From Gallionella sp. (GTDB lineage Bacteria > Pseudomonadota > Gammaproteobacteria > Burkholderiales > Gallionellaceae), in contig JAUXOL010000013.1 in NCBI GenBank assembly GCA_030682375.1, positions 1-64,000 of the forward strand: a stretch of DNA of 64,000 nt, written 5' to 3'. How positions within the stretch are numbered: the stretch's first letter is position 1; each line of letters starts with the position of its first letter. The position numbers were made by a program, and so were the translations under genes. Of this stretch, positions 36,065 through 44,681 are shown piece after piece. Under the pieces are notes generated by a model, which was not told the origin of the DNA, ran no database searches, and saw only the letters and a program-made list of their open reading frames with translations.

Positions 36065-37984
36065 ATGAATATCCTTTACGAAGAAGACGGCAGCTTCAAG
36101 GTCGGCAGCATCATGACCGACAACACATCATCCCTGCAGGTCGAAAGCCTGTCCGGCAAGCGCAGCAAGATCAAGGCTGCGAACGTGATGCTGCGCTTCA
36201 CCCAGCCCGCGCTGTCCGAGTTCCTGCCGCAAGCGGAAGCGATGTCTGCGGACATCGAGACCGAGTTCCTGTGGGAATGCTGCCCGCCGGAAGAATTCGG
36301 CTTCGAACAGATCGCCGGAGAATATTACGGCCATACGCCCAGTTCGCTGGAGGCCGCCGCCGCGCTGATACGCTTGCACGGCGCACCGATCTATTTCCAC
36401 AAGAAGGGTAAGGGACGTTATCGCGCAGCGCCGCCCGACGTGCTGAAGGCCGCGCTAGCCGGGGCCGAGAAGAAGCGCCAGCAACTCGCGCTGCAGGAAC
36501 GCATGACCACCCAGCTGATCGGCTTCGAACTGCCGCCCGAATTCACCGCTCAGCTTCAGCAACTGCTCTACAAGCCGGATCGCAACACGCTGGAGGTCAA
36601 GGCGCTGGAAGCCGCCTGCGCGGCGACGCACCTGTCTGCGGCGCATCTGCTGCACCGCTGCGGCGCGATCGCGTCCACGCACGATTACCACTACAACCAG
36701 TTCCTGTCCGAGCACTTTCCCAAGGGCACCGGCTTCCCGCCGGTGGAACTCGCTACCTGGGAAGAGCTGCCGCTGGCAAGCGCTTCCGCCTTCAGCATCG
36801 ACGATGCGACGACGACAGAGATCGACGACGCCTTCTCGGTGGAGAAGCTGGCGAACGGCAACTGGCGCATCGGCGTGCATATCGCCGCACCCGCGCTGGG
36901 CATGCCACGCGACTCGGACGGCGACAAGATCGCCGCCGAACGCCTGTCCACGGTGTACATGCCCGGCAACAAGATCACGATGCTGCCGGACTCTGTCGTC
37001 GAGGCCTTCACGCTGTGCGCGGACCGCGTCTGTCCGGCGCTGTCGATGTACAACGAGGTGGACGCGGAGACACTGGAGCTGCTGAACCACGAGAGCCGCG
37101 TCGAGCGCATCCATATCGCCGCGAACCTGCGCCACGATACGCTGGAACCGCTGTTCAACGAACAGACGCTGGCCGAAGGCAGGCTCGACTATCCCTGGGC
37201 GCCGGAGCTGACGCTGCTGTGGAAACTGGCGCAGAAGCTGGAAGCGGGACGCGGCAAGCCTTCCGACAACAGCACCCAGCAGGTCGATTACAACTTCCAC
37301 GTCGAGAACGACCGCATCAGCATCACCAACCGCCGCCGCGGATCGCCCATCGACAAGGTGGTGTCCGAGCTGATGATCCTGGTCAACAGCGAATGGGGCA
37401 AGCACATCGCCGAGCACGGCTTCGTCGCGATCTACCGCACCCAGCAAGGCGGCAAGGTGAAGATGAGCACCGTCGCCGCACCGCATCAGGGCTTGGGCGT
37501 CGCGCAATACATGTGGTCGAGTTCGCCGCTGCGCCGCTACGTGGACCTGCTCAACCAGCGCCAAATCATCGCGATGCTGAACGATGCCGAGCCGCCCTAC
37601 CCCAAGGGCGATACCGCGCTGTACGCGGCGATGCGCGACTTCGACACCATGTATGCCATCTATAACGAATTCCAGCGCCACATGGAACGCTACTGGTGTC
37701 TGCGCTGGTTGCAGCAGGAACAGGCTGAAATCGGAGCCCTCTCCCCAACCCTCTCCCGCACGGCGGGAGAGGGAGCGAACGAATCGCTGCGCGAACTTGT
37801 GGTTACTGCCACCGTGCTGCGCGAGAACCTGGTAAAACTGACCGACATCCCGCTGGCGTTCCGCGCCTCTTCGCTGCCCGAGCTGCCCGCGAACACCCGC
37901 GTGCAACTGGCCGTCACCGCAATCGACCTGCTGGACGTCAACCTGGAAACGCGCTACGTCGCAACAATGGAGGAAGCCGCTTGA
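36065..37984 (+). CDS. RNB-domain (RNase II-like) exoribonuclease
   Basis: A 639-residue ribonuclease II/R-family protein. The catalytic RNB domain starts near residue 240 with the metal-binding Asp cluster SIDDATTTEIDDAFSV, followed by RIGVHIAAPA and YMPGNKITMLPD; the SSPLRRYVDLLNQRQ motif ends it. It lacks the long C-terminal S1 and basic tail of RNase R, having only a short beta domain. Between residues about 558 and 572 there is an in-frame insertion encoded by a palindromic repeat (ALSPTLSRTAGEGANES). Downstream tonB-aroE-mtgA overlap or nearly overlap, so this begins a four-gene operon. Confidence 0.88.
   Translation: MNILYEEDGSFKVGSIMTDNTSSLQVESLSGKRSKIKAANVMLRFTQPALSEFLPQAEAMSADIETEFLWECCPPEEFGFEQIAGEYYGHTPSSLEAAAALIRLHGAPIYFHKKGKGRYRAAPPDVLKAALAGAEKKRQQLALQERMTTQLIGFELPPEFTAQLQQLLYKPDRNTLEVKALEAACAATHLSAAHLLHRCGAIASTHDYHYNQFLSEHFPKGTGFPPVELATWEELPLASASAFSIDDATTTEIDDAFSVEKLANGNWRIGVHIAAPALGMPRDSDGDKIAAERLSTVYMPGNKITMLPDSVVEAFTLCADRVCPALSMYNEVDAETLELLNHESRVERIHIAANLRHDTLEPLFNEQTLAEGRLDYPWAPELTLLWKLAQKLEAGRGKPSDNSTQQVDYNFHVENDRISITNRRRGSPIDKVVSELMILVNSEWGKHIAEHGFVAIYRTQQGGKVKMSTVAAPHQGLGVAQYMWSSSPLRRYVDLLNQRQIIAMLNDAEPPYPKGDTALYAAMRDFDTMYAIYNEFQRHMERYWCLRWLQQEQAEIGALSPTLSRTAGEGANESLRELVVTATVLRENLVKLTDIPLAFRASSLPELPANTRVQLAVTAIDLLDVNLETRYVATMEEAA
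37749..37773. repeat. Palindromic repeat inserted in the RNB gene
   Basis: An 11-base perfect stem CCCTCTCCCGC/GCGGGAGAGGG with a three-base loop, preceded by a related CCCTCTCCCC half-copy at 37737. A similar CCCTCTCCC/GGGAGAGGG hairpin lies upstream of ubiX. It is translated in frame as part of the RNB protein. Confidence 0.8.
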
Positions 37985-38832
37985 TCGCAAGCCTGACCAC
38001 GCGACTGTCCGCGGCGATGGCCCTCTCGGTCTCGCTGCATGCCTTCGCGCTGTTCGGCATCGCACTGGTGCTGCCGGAACCGGCCAACCTCGCCAACATG
38101 ATGACGCCGCTGCAGGTCGTGCTGGTCAACAGCAAGTCGAAGACCCGGCCAGACAAGGCCGACGCGCTGGCGCAGGCCAATCTGGACGGCGGCGGCAACA
38201 CCGCCGAAGACCGCCAGGCCAAGACCTCTCTGCCGACGATCAGCGACGACCAGCAGTTCACCCCGGAACAGGTCGCCAAACGCGTCGCCGAACTGGAACA
38301 GGAATCGAAGCGCCTGATGACGCGCATGAAGGGCGACTACACCGTCGCCCAGCCGGCCCCGAAGAAAGAACAGACCAGCACGAGCAGCAGCGGCGAAGAC
38401 CTGGTGCAGCGCAGCCTGGAAATCGCCCGGCTGGAAGCGCAGATCAGCAAGAACATGGACACCTACCAGAAGCTGCCGCGCCGCAAGTTCATCGGTGCGC
38501 GCACCCAGGAATACCGCTTCGCCCAATACATCGAAGACTGGCGCATCAAGGTCGAACGCATCGGCAACCTGAACTACCCGGAAGAGGCGCGCCGCCAGCA
38601 ACTCTACGGCAAGCTGCAGCTCAGCGTCTCGATCCGCGCCGACGGCAGCCTGGACAGCATCGAGGTCAGCCGCTCGTCCGGCCACCGCATCCTGGACGCC
38701 GCGGCGATGCGCATCGTCAAGCTCGCCGCACCCTACTCGGCACTGCCGCCGGAGATCACCAAGGACACCGACATCCTGACCATCGTCCGCACCTGGACGT
38801 TCACCACCGCGGACCGGCTGGAAGGCGAATGA
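37981..38832 (+). CDS. TonB-family energy-transducing protein
   Basis: A 283-residue protein: an N-terminal membrane anchor (residues 10-31), a long charged periplasmic linker with a Lys/Pro/Ser region, and a C-terminal TonB domain from about residue 190 (YPEEARRQQLYGKLQLSVSIRADGSL, in parts YPEEARRQQLYGKL and RSSGHRILDAAAMRIVKLA). The start is a TTG whose last bases overlap the upstream stop; GGAGGAAG lies at good spacing. No exbB/exbD gene is adjacent, so it may use those encoded elsewhere. Confidence 0.87.
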   Translation: MIASLTTRLSAAMALSVSLHAFALFGIALVLPEPANLANMMTPLQVVLVNSKSKTRPDKADALAQANLDGGGNTAEDRQAKTSLPTISDDQQFTPEQVAKRVAELEQESKRLMTRMKGDYTVAQPAPKKEQTSTSSSGEDLVQRSLEIARLEAQISKNMDTYQKLPRRKFIGARTQEYRFAQYIEDWRIKVERIGNLNYPEEARRQQLYGKLQLSVSIRADGSLDSIEVSRSSGHRILDAAAMRIVKLAAPYSALPPEITKDTDILTIVRTWTFTTADRLEGE

Positions 38833-38836
38833 CACC

Positions 38837-39658
38837 ATGACAGACAAGTACGCCGTGATCGGCAACCCCATCTCGCATAGCAAGTCGTCGCTGATCCACA
38901 GGATGTTCGCGGAACAGACCGGCGAGGATATTTCATACGAAGCTATCGAAGCGCCGCTGGACGGCTTCGCCGCGACGATAGAGCGACTGCGCACAGAAGG
39001 CTACAAGGGTTGCAACGTCACCGTGCCGTTCAAAGAGCAGGCTTATAACTTAGCAGGCTCATTTGGCTCTGAAGTGATGGTTGCGCACGCGGCAAATACG
39101 CTTAAATTCCAAGATGGCCGGATTGAAGCCCACAACACTGATGGAGTTGGCTTGTTGCGAGACATCGAACAAAATCTTCAAGTCAGTCTACGTGGCAAAC
39201 AAATATTGCTTATGGGGGCTGGCGGTGCAGCCAAAGGCGTTGCCACTCAAATAGCATCGTTACTACTCCATAAATCGCCCAGTACGACACTCGTCATTGC
39301 AAACCGTACAGTGGAGAAAGCTCATGAGCTCGCAAGAGCATGCAATGCCACAAGAGTTTCCGCGCAGAGCTATGAAGAGCTTGTCGGTCAGCAGTTCGAC
39401 GTTGTCATCAACGCCACCTCCACCGGGCTGAGCGACAGCATGATCCCGTTGCCGGGCACCATCTTCGCTCCCGGCGCACTCGCCTACGACATGATGTACG
39501 GACGCGAGACGCCGTTCATGGCGTTCGCCCGCGCTCACGGCGCGCGCGTCGCCGACGGGTTGGGCATGCTGGTCGAGCAGGCCGCCGAGGCGTTCTTCAT
39601 CTGGCGCGGCGTGCGTCCGGATACCAGACCCGTCCTCGAGAAACTGCGCAACGTATGA
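38837..39658 (+). CDS. aroE: Shikimate dehydrogenase AroE
   Basis: A 273-residue NADPH-dependent enzyme reducing 3-dehydroshikimate. Shikimate-binding residues are in GNPISHSKSSLIHRMF and the catalytic Lys/Asp in NVTVPFKEQA and HNTDGVGLL; the NADP Rossmann motif is LMGAGGAAKGVA. Bases about 39035-39395 have clearly lower G+C and different codon choice (TTA, ATA, CTT, TTG) from both ends of the gene, suggesting a mosaic formed by homologous replacement with DNA from a lower-G+C relative. The stop overlaps mtgA (ATGA). Confidence 0.95.
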   Translation: MTDKYAVIGNPISHSKSSLIHRMFAEQTGEDISYEAIEAPLDGFAATIERLRTEGYKGCNVTVPFKEQAYNLAGSFGSEVMVAHAANTLKFQDGRIEAHNTDGVGLLRDIEQNLQVSLRGKQILLMGAGGAAKGVATQIASLLLHKSPSTTLVIANRTVEKAHELARACNATRVSAQSYEELVGQQFDVVINATSTGLSDSMIPLPGTIFAPGALAYDMMYGRETPFMAFARAHGARVADGLGMLVEQAAEAFFIWRGVRPDTRPVLEKLRNV

Positions 39659-40350
39659 AAAAATTCCGCTACTGGAGCTGGCGCATCCTGCTGGCATTGT
39701 TCGCACTGGTGCTGCTGTACCAAGTCTGGATATTCATGCACATCGTGTGGTGGGTGAAGTTCAATCCCTCGACCAGCTCGTTCATGGAAGACCGCCTGGA
39801 GGTGATGCAGGACAAGAACCCGGATGCCGAGCTGAAGCACAAGTGGGTGCCCTACGAGAAGATATCCAACAATCTGAAGCGCGCACTGGTCGCCTCCGAG
39901 GACGCGAAGTTCGTCGATCACGAGGGCTTCGACTGGGAAGGCATACAGAAGGCCTACGAGAAGAACATGAAGAAGGGCAAGATCGTCGCGGGCGGTTCGA
40001 CGATCAGCCAGCAGCTGGCGAAGAACCTGTTCCTGTCCACCAAGCGCACCCCCTGGCGCAAGGGCGAGGAAGTCATCATCACGCTGATGCTGGAGGCGGT
40101 GATGGACAAGCGGCGCATCTTCGAGATTTACCTGAACGTGATCGAGTGGGGCAACGGCGTATTCGGCGCGGAAGCCGCCGCGCGCTATTACTACCGCACC
40201 AGCGCCGCTGGCCTATCGGCCCCGCAAGCCGCCAAACTCGCCGCGATGGTGCCCAACCCGCGCTATTACGACAAACACCGCGAGGCGCGAGGCCTGTTGC
40301 GCAAGACCGGCATCATCCTGGCCCGCATGAACAGCGCTGAGATCCCCTAG
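39655..40350 (+). CDS. mtgA: Monofunctional biosynthetic peptidoglycan transglycosylase
   Basis: A 231-residue bitopic glycosyltransferase family 51 enzyme. One membrane helix (residues 11-30) is followed by the GT51 domain with the catalytic Glu in ASEDAKFVDHEGFDWEGI, and GGSTISQQLAKNLFLS, KRRIFEIYLNVIEWGNGVFG. It polymerises lipid II into glycan strands. Last gene of the RNB-tonB-aroE-mtgA operon. Confidence 0.95.
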   Translation: MKKFRYWSWRILLALFALVLLYQVWIFMHIVWWVKFNPSTSSFMEDRLEVMQDKNPDAELKHKWVPYEKISNNLKRALVASEDAKFVDHEGFDWEGIQKAYEKNMKKGKIVAGGSTISQQLAKNLFLSTKRTPWRKGEEVIITLMLEAVMDKRRIFEIYLNVIEWGNGVFGAEAAARYYYRTSAAGLSAPQAAKLAAMVPNPRYYDKHREARGLLRKTGIILARMNSAEIP

Positions 40351-40375
40351 GGACACCGCGCAAAATCCCGTAGGG

Positions 40376-40391
40376 GCGCGGCGTACCGCGC
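40376..40391. repeat. Short GC hairpin after mtgA
   Basis: A perfect GCGCGG/CCGCGC stem with a CGTA loop, preceded by CGTAGGGGC, resembling a degraded REP-type palindrome between mtgA and mgtE. Confidence 0.4.
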
Positions 40392-40467
40392 TCGGCCCAT
40401 GCATCGTATCGCCGCCATTCGAGCGGCGATTCCATTACAATAGCGCGCGAATTCAAGGGTCCGCGCG

Positions 40468-41922
40468 ATGAACGACACCAGCCACGAGAACCACCACACC
40501 GAGAAAGTGCAGGAACACCTCAAGCAGGTGGAAGCACTGCTGCATAAACACGCGCTGGTGGAAGAGGTCGCGCACAAGCAGGAACTGCCCCGCCAGGATC
40601 GCCATGCGCTGGTCGACACCCTGCTGCACAAACAACACCTGACCGAACTGCAGCGCAAGCTGGAAAGCCTGCACCCCGCCGACATCGCCTACATCCTCGA
40701 AGCACTGCCGATCGAGCAGCGCCTGCTGGTATGGGACCTGGTCAAATCCGAGCGCGACGGCGAGATCCTGATCGAAGTATCCGACTCGGTGCGCGAGTCG
40801 CTGATCGCGACGATGAACCGCGAGGAACTGCGCGCTGCGGCGGGACAGCTGGACGCCGACGAGATCGCCGACCTCGCGCCGGACCTGCCTCAGAACGTGA
40901 TGCGCGACGTGTTCAAGTCGCTGTCCATCGAGGAACGCGAACACCTGCGTGCGGCGATGTCGTATTCGGAAGACTCGGTCGGCGCGCTGATGGACTTCAA
41001 CATGATCCATGTGCGCGAGGACGTCACGCTGGAAGTGGTGTCGCGCTACCTGCGCCGTTTCGACAAACTGCCCGACCACACCGACCAGATATTCGTGGTG
41101 GACCGCGACGACGTGTTCAAGGGCGTGCTGCCGATCAACCTGATCGTGGTCAACGAGCCGGAAATGCTGGTTCGCGACCTGATGCTGACCGACACCATCC
41201 AGCTGCATCCGGAAGAAAAGGCGGATCAGGCCGCGCAGGCGTTCGAGCGCTACGACCTGGTTTCCGCTCCGGTGATCGACGAAGACGGAAAGCTGACCGG
41301 TCGCGTGACGGTGAACGTGGTGCTGGACTTCATCCGCACCGAATCGGAAAGCGACCTGCTGAACCAGGCCGGCCTGCGCGAGGAGGAAGACATCTTCGCT
41401 TCCGTATGGAAGTCGGCCAAGAACCGCTGGACCTGGCTGGCACTTAACTTATGCACCGCATTCTTCGCCTCGCGCGTGATCGGCGGATTCGAAGACACAA
41501 TCGAAAAATTCGTAGCGCTGGCCGCACTGATGCCCATCGTCGTCGGTATCGCCGGCAACTCGGCGAACCAGACCACCACCATCATCATCCGCTCACTCGC
41601 CTTGGGACAGATCACACAGGGCAACGCGCGCCGCCTGCTGATCAAGGAACTGGCGATCAGCGCCTTCAACGGCATCGTGTGGGGCGGCATTGCCGGACTG
41701 TTCGCCTACCTCCTGTATCACAGCGTACCGCTCGGCGTCGTGATGACCAGCGCGATGCTGCTCAACCTGATCGTGGGCGCCGTCGTCGGCATGGCGATAC
41801 CGCTGACGATGCAGAAGCTCGGGCGCGACCCCGCGATAGGCTCCAGCGTGATGATCACCGCAATCACCGACAGCGGCGGCTTCTTCATCTTCCTGGGGCT
41901 GGCGACGATCTTCCTGATCTAG
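40468..41922 (+). CDS. mgtE: Magnesium transporter MgtE
   Basis: A 484-residue Mg2+ channel. The N-terminal MgtE_N superhelix (about 35-140), two CBS domains (about 150-275), a connecting helix and five membrane segments (about 315-484) are in normal order. The pore segment includes MPIVVGIAGNSANQTTTIIIRSLALG and AIPLTMQKLGRDPAIGSSVM (quoted in parts: GNSANQTTTIIIRSLA, LGRDPAIGSSV). Cytoplasmic Mg2+ closes the channel through the CBS domains. No M-box riboswitch was recognised upstream. Confidence 0.95.
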   Translation: MNDTSHENHHTEKVQEHLKQVEALLHKHALVEEVAHKQELPRQDRHALVDTLLHKQHLTELQRKLESLHPADIAYILEALPIEQRLLVWDLVKSERDGEILIEVSDSVRESLIATMNREELRAAAGQLDADEIADLAPDLPQNVMRDVFKSLSIEEREHLRAAMSYSEDSVGALMDFNMIHVREDVTLEVVSRYLRRFDKLPDHTDQIFVVDRDDVFKGVLPINLIVVNEPEMLVRDLMLTDTIQLHPEEKADQAAQAFERYDLVSAPVIDEDGKLTGRVTVNVVLDFIRTESESDLLNQAGLREEEDIFASVWKSAKNRWTWLALNLCTAFFASRVIGGFEDTIEKFVALAALMPIVVGIAGNSANQTTTIIIRSLALGQITQGNARRLLIKELAISAFNGIVWGGIAGLFAYLLYHSVPLGVVMTSAMLLNLIVGAVVGMAIPLTMQKLGRDPAIGSSVMITAITDSGGFFIFLGLATIFLI

Positions 41923-42057
41923 CAGGCACCTCGGAAAACCTGCTGCGCGACACGATTCATCCGCAAGGAACAGGCCGACAGAGCCCGGCTGCTGCGCAGC
42001 CCCCTCACGTCCGCGGCGTTGCGCAGCACCTGCATACTCAAATCGCCTGAACAAATA

Positions 42058-42087
42058 AAAACGCCCCGTGCAGGACACGAGGCGTTT
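42058..42087 (-). terminator. Terminator for the histone H1-like gene
   Basis: On the minus strand a 10-base stem with one mismatch (ACGCCTCGTG/CACGGGGCGT) is followed by TTTTTATTT. It lies about 50 bases beyond the stop. In the plus direction, after mgtE, it has only a weak T tract. Confidence 0.8.
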
Positions 42088-42139
42088 CTATAAGCGAGCT
42101 TGAAGCGACAGGCGGCCGAGACCGCCCGCGAGCCTTGGG

Positions 42140-42586
42140 TTATGCGCCCAGGATGCCCTTGCCGACCTTCTTCACTGCTGGTTTTTTCGCTGCTGGCTTC
42201 TTCGCTGCCGGTTTGGCGGCGGCCTTTTTCACAGCTGGCTTGGCGACTGCCTTCTTCGCGACAACCTTTTTCGCTGCTGGCTTGGCTGCTACCTTCTTGG
42301 CGACTGGCTTTTTCGCGACGACCTTCTTCGCTGCCGGCTTCTTGGCTACTGCCTTTTTCGCTGCTGGCTTGGCTGCTGCCTTTTTGGCGACTGGCTTCTT
42401 CGCTGCGGGCTTGGCTGCTGCTTTTTTGGCAGCCGGTTTAGCGGCTACTTTTTTAGCTGCAGGTTTAGCTGCTGCTTTTTTTGCTACTGGCTTGGCTGCT
42501 GCTTTTTTGACTGCCGGTTTAGCGGCTGCCTTCTTTGCTGCGGCTTTTGCTGCAGGGGTCGTTGCGGTTGTATCGGATGTTGCCAT
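42140..42586 (-). CDS. Histone H1-like, Lys/Ala/Pro-repeat DNA-binding protein
   Basis: A 148-residue, extremely basic protein made of near-tandem short repeats of the type AAAKPAAKK/VAKK with no hydrophobic core, like the C-terminal domain of eukaryotic histone H1 and the bacterial AlgP/HctB/BpH1 group. It likely coats and condenses DNA. The start is the ATG at 42586 because the GGAGA site is seven bases from it, whereas it is only one base from the ATG two codons upstream. Repeats at DNA level make the length prone to variation between strains. Confidence 0.85.
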   Translation of the reverse strand: MATSDTTATTPAAKAAAKKAAAKPAVKKAAAKPVAKKAAAKPAAKKVAAKPAAKKAAAKPAAKKPVAKKAAAKPAAKKAVAKKPAAKKVVAKKPVAKKVAAKPAAKKVVAKKAVAKPAVKKAAAKPAAKKPAAKKPAVKKVGKGILGA

Positions 42587-42745
42587 TTTCATTCTCCATA
42601 AAAATTGGGGACATTCTCGCTACTCATTACTCGCTCAAACGCCCTGTCTTAAATGGCTGGAAACGTTTGTGGCATCGGCACTCTATCCACGTTTAAAAAA
42701 ACCTGCAACAAATTTCGCGCAAAAACTTTGCGAAATTTGCAACAC

Positions 42746-43993
42746 TCACGGAAGACGCATCTCCCCCGCATACAGTTGAGCGACGGTCTCGCGCTCACGC
42801 ACCAGGTATACCGACGCGCCGTCCACCATCACCTCGGCGGCACGCGGACGCGTGTTGTAATTCGAGCTCATGCTCATCCCGTACGCACCCGCGGAGAGCA
42901 CAGCCAGCAAGGCTTGCGGGGCGACAGACAGCTCGCGCGCACGGCCGATGAAGTCGCCCGTTTCGCAGATCGGACCGACGATATCGTAGGTCTGCGCCGG
43001 ATGATCTTCGCGCTGCGCCGGCAGGATATCGTGGTACGCATCGTACAGAGCGGGACGCATCAGATCGTTCATCGCCGCATCGACGATCGCGAAATTTTTT
43101 TCCTCGCCGTGCTTCAAATATTCGATGCGTGTCAGCAATGCACCGGCGTTGCCGACCAGCACGCGCCCCGGTTCGAGGATCAGTTTTTCGCTGCGCCCCT
43201 GCAAAGCATTCAGCAATGCGGCGACATAATCCGCAATCGCCGGGGGCGTCTCGTCGTTATAGCAAATGCCCAGCCCGCCCCCCAGATCGAGATGCTCGAA
43301 ACGTATGCCCTCTGCCGCCAGCGCGTCGGCCAGCGCCAGCACCTTCTCCACCGCAGCGATGAACGGGCTGACCTCGGTGAGCTGCGAACCGATGTGGCAA
43401 TCCATGCCGGTGATATGCAGATGCGGCAAGTCGCGCGCCCTGCGGTACAACGCAATCGCCTCATCGTAGGCGACGCCGAACTTGTTCTGCTTCAGTCCGG
43501 TGGAAATGTAGGGATGCGTCTTCGCATCGACGTTGGGATTCACGCGCAGGCTGATGGGCGCGACCTTGCCCATGCTACCGGCGACTTCGTTCAGGCGATC
43601 CAGCTCCGATGCCGACTCGACGTTGAAGCACAGGATGCCCGCCTCCAAAGCCGTGCGCATCTCGGCGACGGTTTTGCCGACACCGGAAAACACCACCTTG
43701 CCCGCATCTCCGCCCGCCGCCAGCACGCGCTGAAGCTCGCCGCCGGACACGATATCGAAACCCGCACCCAGGCGCGCAAACACGTTCAGGATCGCGAGGT
43801 TGGAATTGGCCTTCACCGCGTAGCAGATCAGGTGCTCGCGCCCTTGCAGCGCGTCGCTGAACTGGCGGTAGCCTTCGGTCAGCGCGGCGCGCGAATAGAC
43901 GTAACAGGGCGTGCCGTACTGCGCGGCGATGTCCGCCAGCGGTACTTGTTCGACGCACAACGCGTCGCCGCGATACTGGAAATGACTGCTCAT
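42746..43993 (-). CDS. lysA: Diaminopimelate decarboxylase
   Basis: A 415-residue PLP enzyme converting meso-diaminopimelate to lysine. PLP Lys is K61 (CYAVKANSNLAIL); other motifs are GLKQNKFGV, GSQLTEVSPF, DLGGGLGICY, EPGRVLVGNAG and GPICETGDF. The start overlaps the lptM stop by four bases. Confidence 0.96.
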   Translation of the reverse strand: MSSHFQYRGDALCVEQVPLADIAAQYGTPCYVYSRAALTEGYRQFSDALQGREHLICYAVKANSNLAILNVFARLGAGFDIVSGGELQRVLAAGGDAGKVVFSGVGKTVAEMRTALEAGILCFNVESASELDRLNEVAGSMGKVAPISLRVNPNVDAKTHPYISTGLKQNKFGVAYDEAIALYRRARDLPHLHITGMDCHIGSQLTEVSPFIAAVEKVLALADALAAEGIRFEHLDLGGGLGICYNDETPPAIADYVAALLNALQGRSEKLILEPGRVLVGNAGALLTRIEYLKHGEEKNFAIVDAAMNDLMRPALYDAYHDILPAQREDHPAQTYDIVGPICETGDFIGRARELSVAPQALLAVLSAGAYGMSMSSNYNTRPRAAEVMVDGASVYLVRERETVAQLYAGEMRLP

Positions 43994-44133
43994 GATCGAT
44001 AATCCGTACAGAAAGTTGTTTGTGCCGCCGCAAGCGATTGCGCGGCGGGAAGTTTGAGCGGCCCTTTCTTGCCGCAGCCTTGCAGCGACAAGGCCAGAGC
44101 CACGATAATGGCCAGCGTGAGATTCAGGCGCAT
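43990..44133 (-). CDS. lptM: LPS translocon maturation lipoprotein LptM (YifL)
   Basis: A 47-residue lipoprotein. A short signal peptide with lipobox LQGC (Cys20) is followed by the family signature GCGKKGPLKLP. LptM binds the LptDE translocon and promotes its disulphide maturation. The gene lies between cyaY (divergent) and lysA, the conserved neighbourhood, and overlaps lysA by four bases. Confidence 0.88.
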   Translation of the reverse strand: MRLNLTLAIIVALALSLQGCGKKGPLKLPAAQSLAAAQTTFCTDYRS

Positions 44134-44187
44134 GATTGTCCACCAGATAATTAAGAACGTTAACTTGTCCGATTATAAAGGCTCAGC

Positions 44188-44499
44188 ATGATCGAAAGCG
44201 AATTCAACCAACTGGCCGATGCCGCACTGGCGCGCATCGAGACGGCTGTCGACGACTGCGGCGGCGACGTCGAATGCAACCGCAGCGGCAACGTGCTGGA
44301 GATCGAGTTCGACAACGGACAGAAGATCATCGTCAACCGCCACGACATCAATCAGGAAATCTGGGTCGCGGCGAAGTCCGGCGGCTTCCACTACGCATGG
44401 CGGGACGGCAAATGGTTTAGCCAGCGCGACGACAGCGAACTGTACAGCCGACTGGTCGAACTGTTCGCCGCACAGGGCGAAACCATCGACCTTCCGTAG
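44188..44499 (+). CDS. cyaY: Iron-sulfur assembly protein CyaY (frataxin)
   Basis: A 103-residue frataxin homologue (MIESEFNQLADAALARIE; NGQKIIVNRHDINQEIWVAAKSGG in parts: IIVNRHDINQEIWVA, GGFHYAW). Acidic residues in the first helix bind iron. It regulates iron supply to cysteine desulphurase/IscU. The stop codon TAG is formed by the first bases of the composite repeat that follows. Confidence 0.94.
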   Translation: MIESEFNQLADAALARIETAVDDCGGDVECNRSGNVLEIEFDNGQKIIVNRHDINQEIWVAAKSGGFHYAWRDGKWFSQRDDSELYSRLVELFAAQGETIDLP

Positions 44500-44677
44500 G
44501 TCGGGTTAGCGGAGTGGAGCGTGTGTTGTTGGGGCTTTAGCCCCTTAGTGTCAATTCCACACGCAGCTTGCTGCGTAGTGGATTGCCTGCCTTTGGTGCA
44601 ACCACGGCCTACTCCTCGCGGGTGTAACCCGACATCTTTCACCGTCGGGTTACGGCCTGCGGCCTAACCCGACCTAC
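44496..44677. repeat. Composite palindromic element between cyaY and the YgjP-type gene
   Basis: A 182-base non-coding element bounded by perfect 14-base terminal inverted repeats (GTAGGTCGGGTTAG at 44496-44509 and its complement at 44664-44677). Internally there are a GGGGCTTTAGCCCC hairpin, an imperfect hairpin around CGCAGCTTGCTGCG, and TAACCCGAC/GTCGGGTTA (44625-44633, 44644-44652). The arrangement resembles a BIME or MITE-like mobile palindrome. It ends four bases before the stop of the next, convergent gene. Confidence 0.8.
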
Positions 44678-44681
44678 AGTG

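Noticed and set aside
36455..38065. A 536-codon minus-strand frame opposite the RNB gene.
   Set aside because: Composition typical of an antisense shadow, and the RNB nuclease on the plus strand has all catalytic motifs.
42140..42592. Tandem DNA repeats that could suggest a CRISPR or satellite array.
   Set aside because: Repeats are short, irregular and in frame; they encode the Lys/Ala/Pro repeats of the histone H1-like protein.
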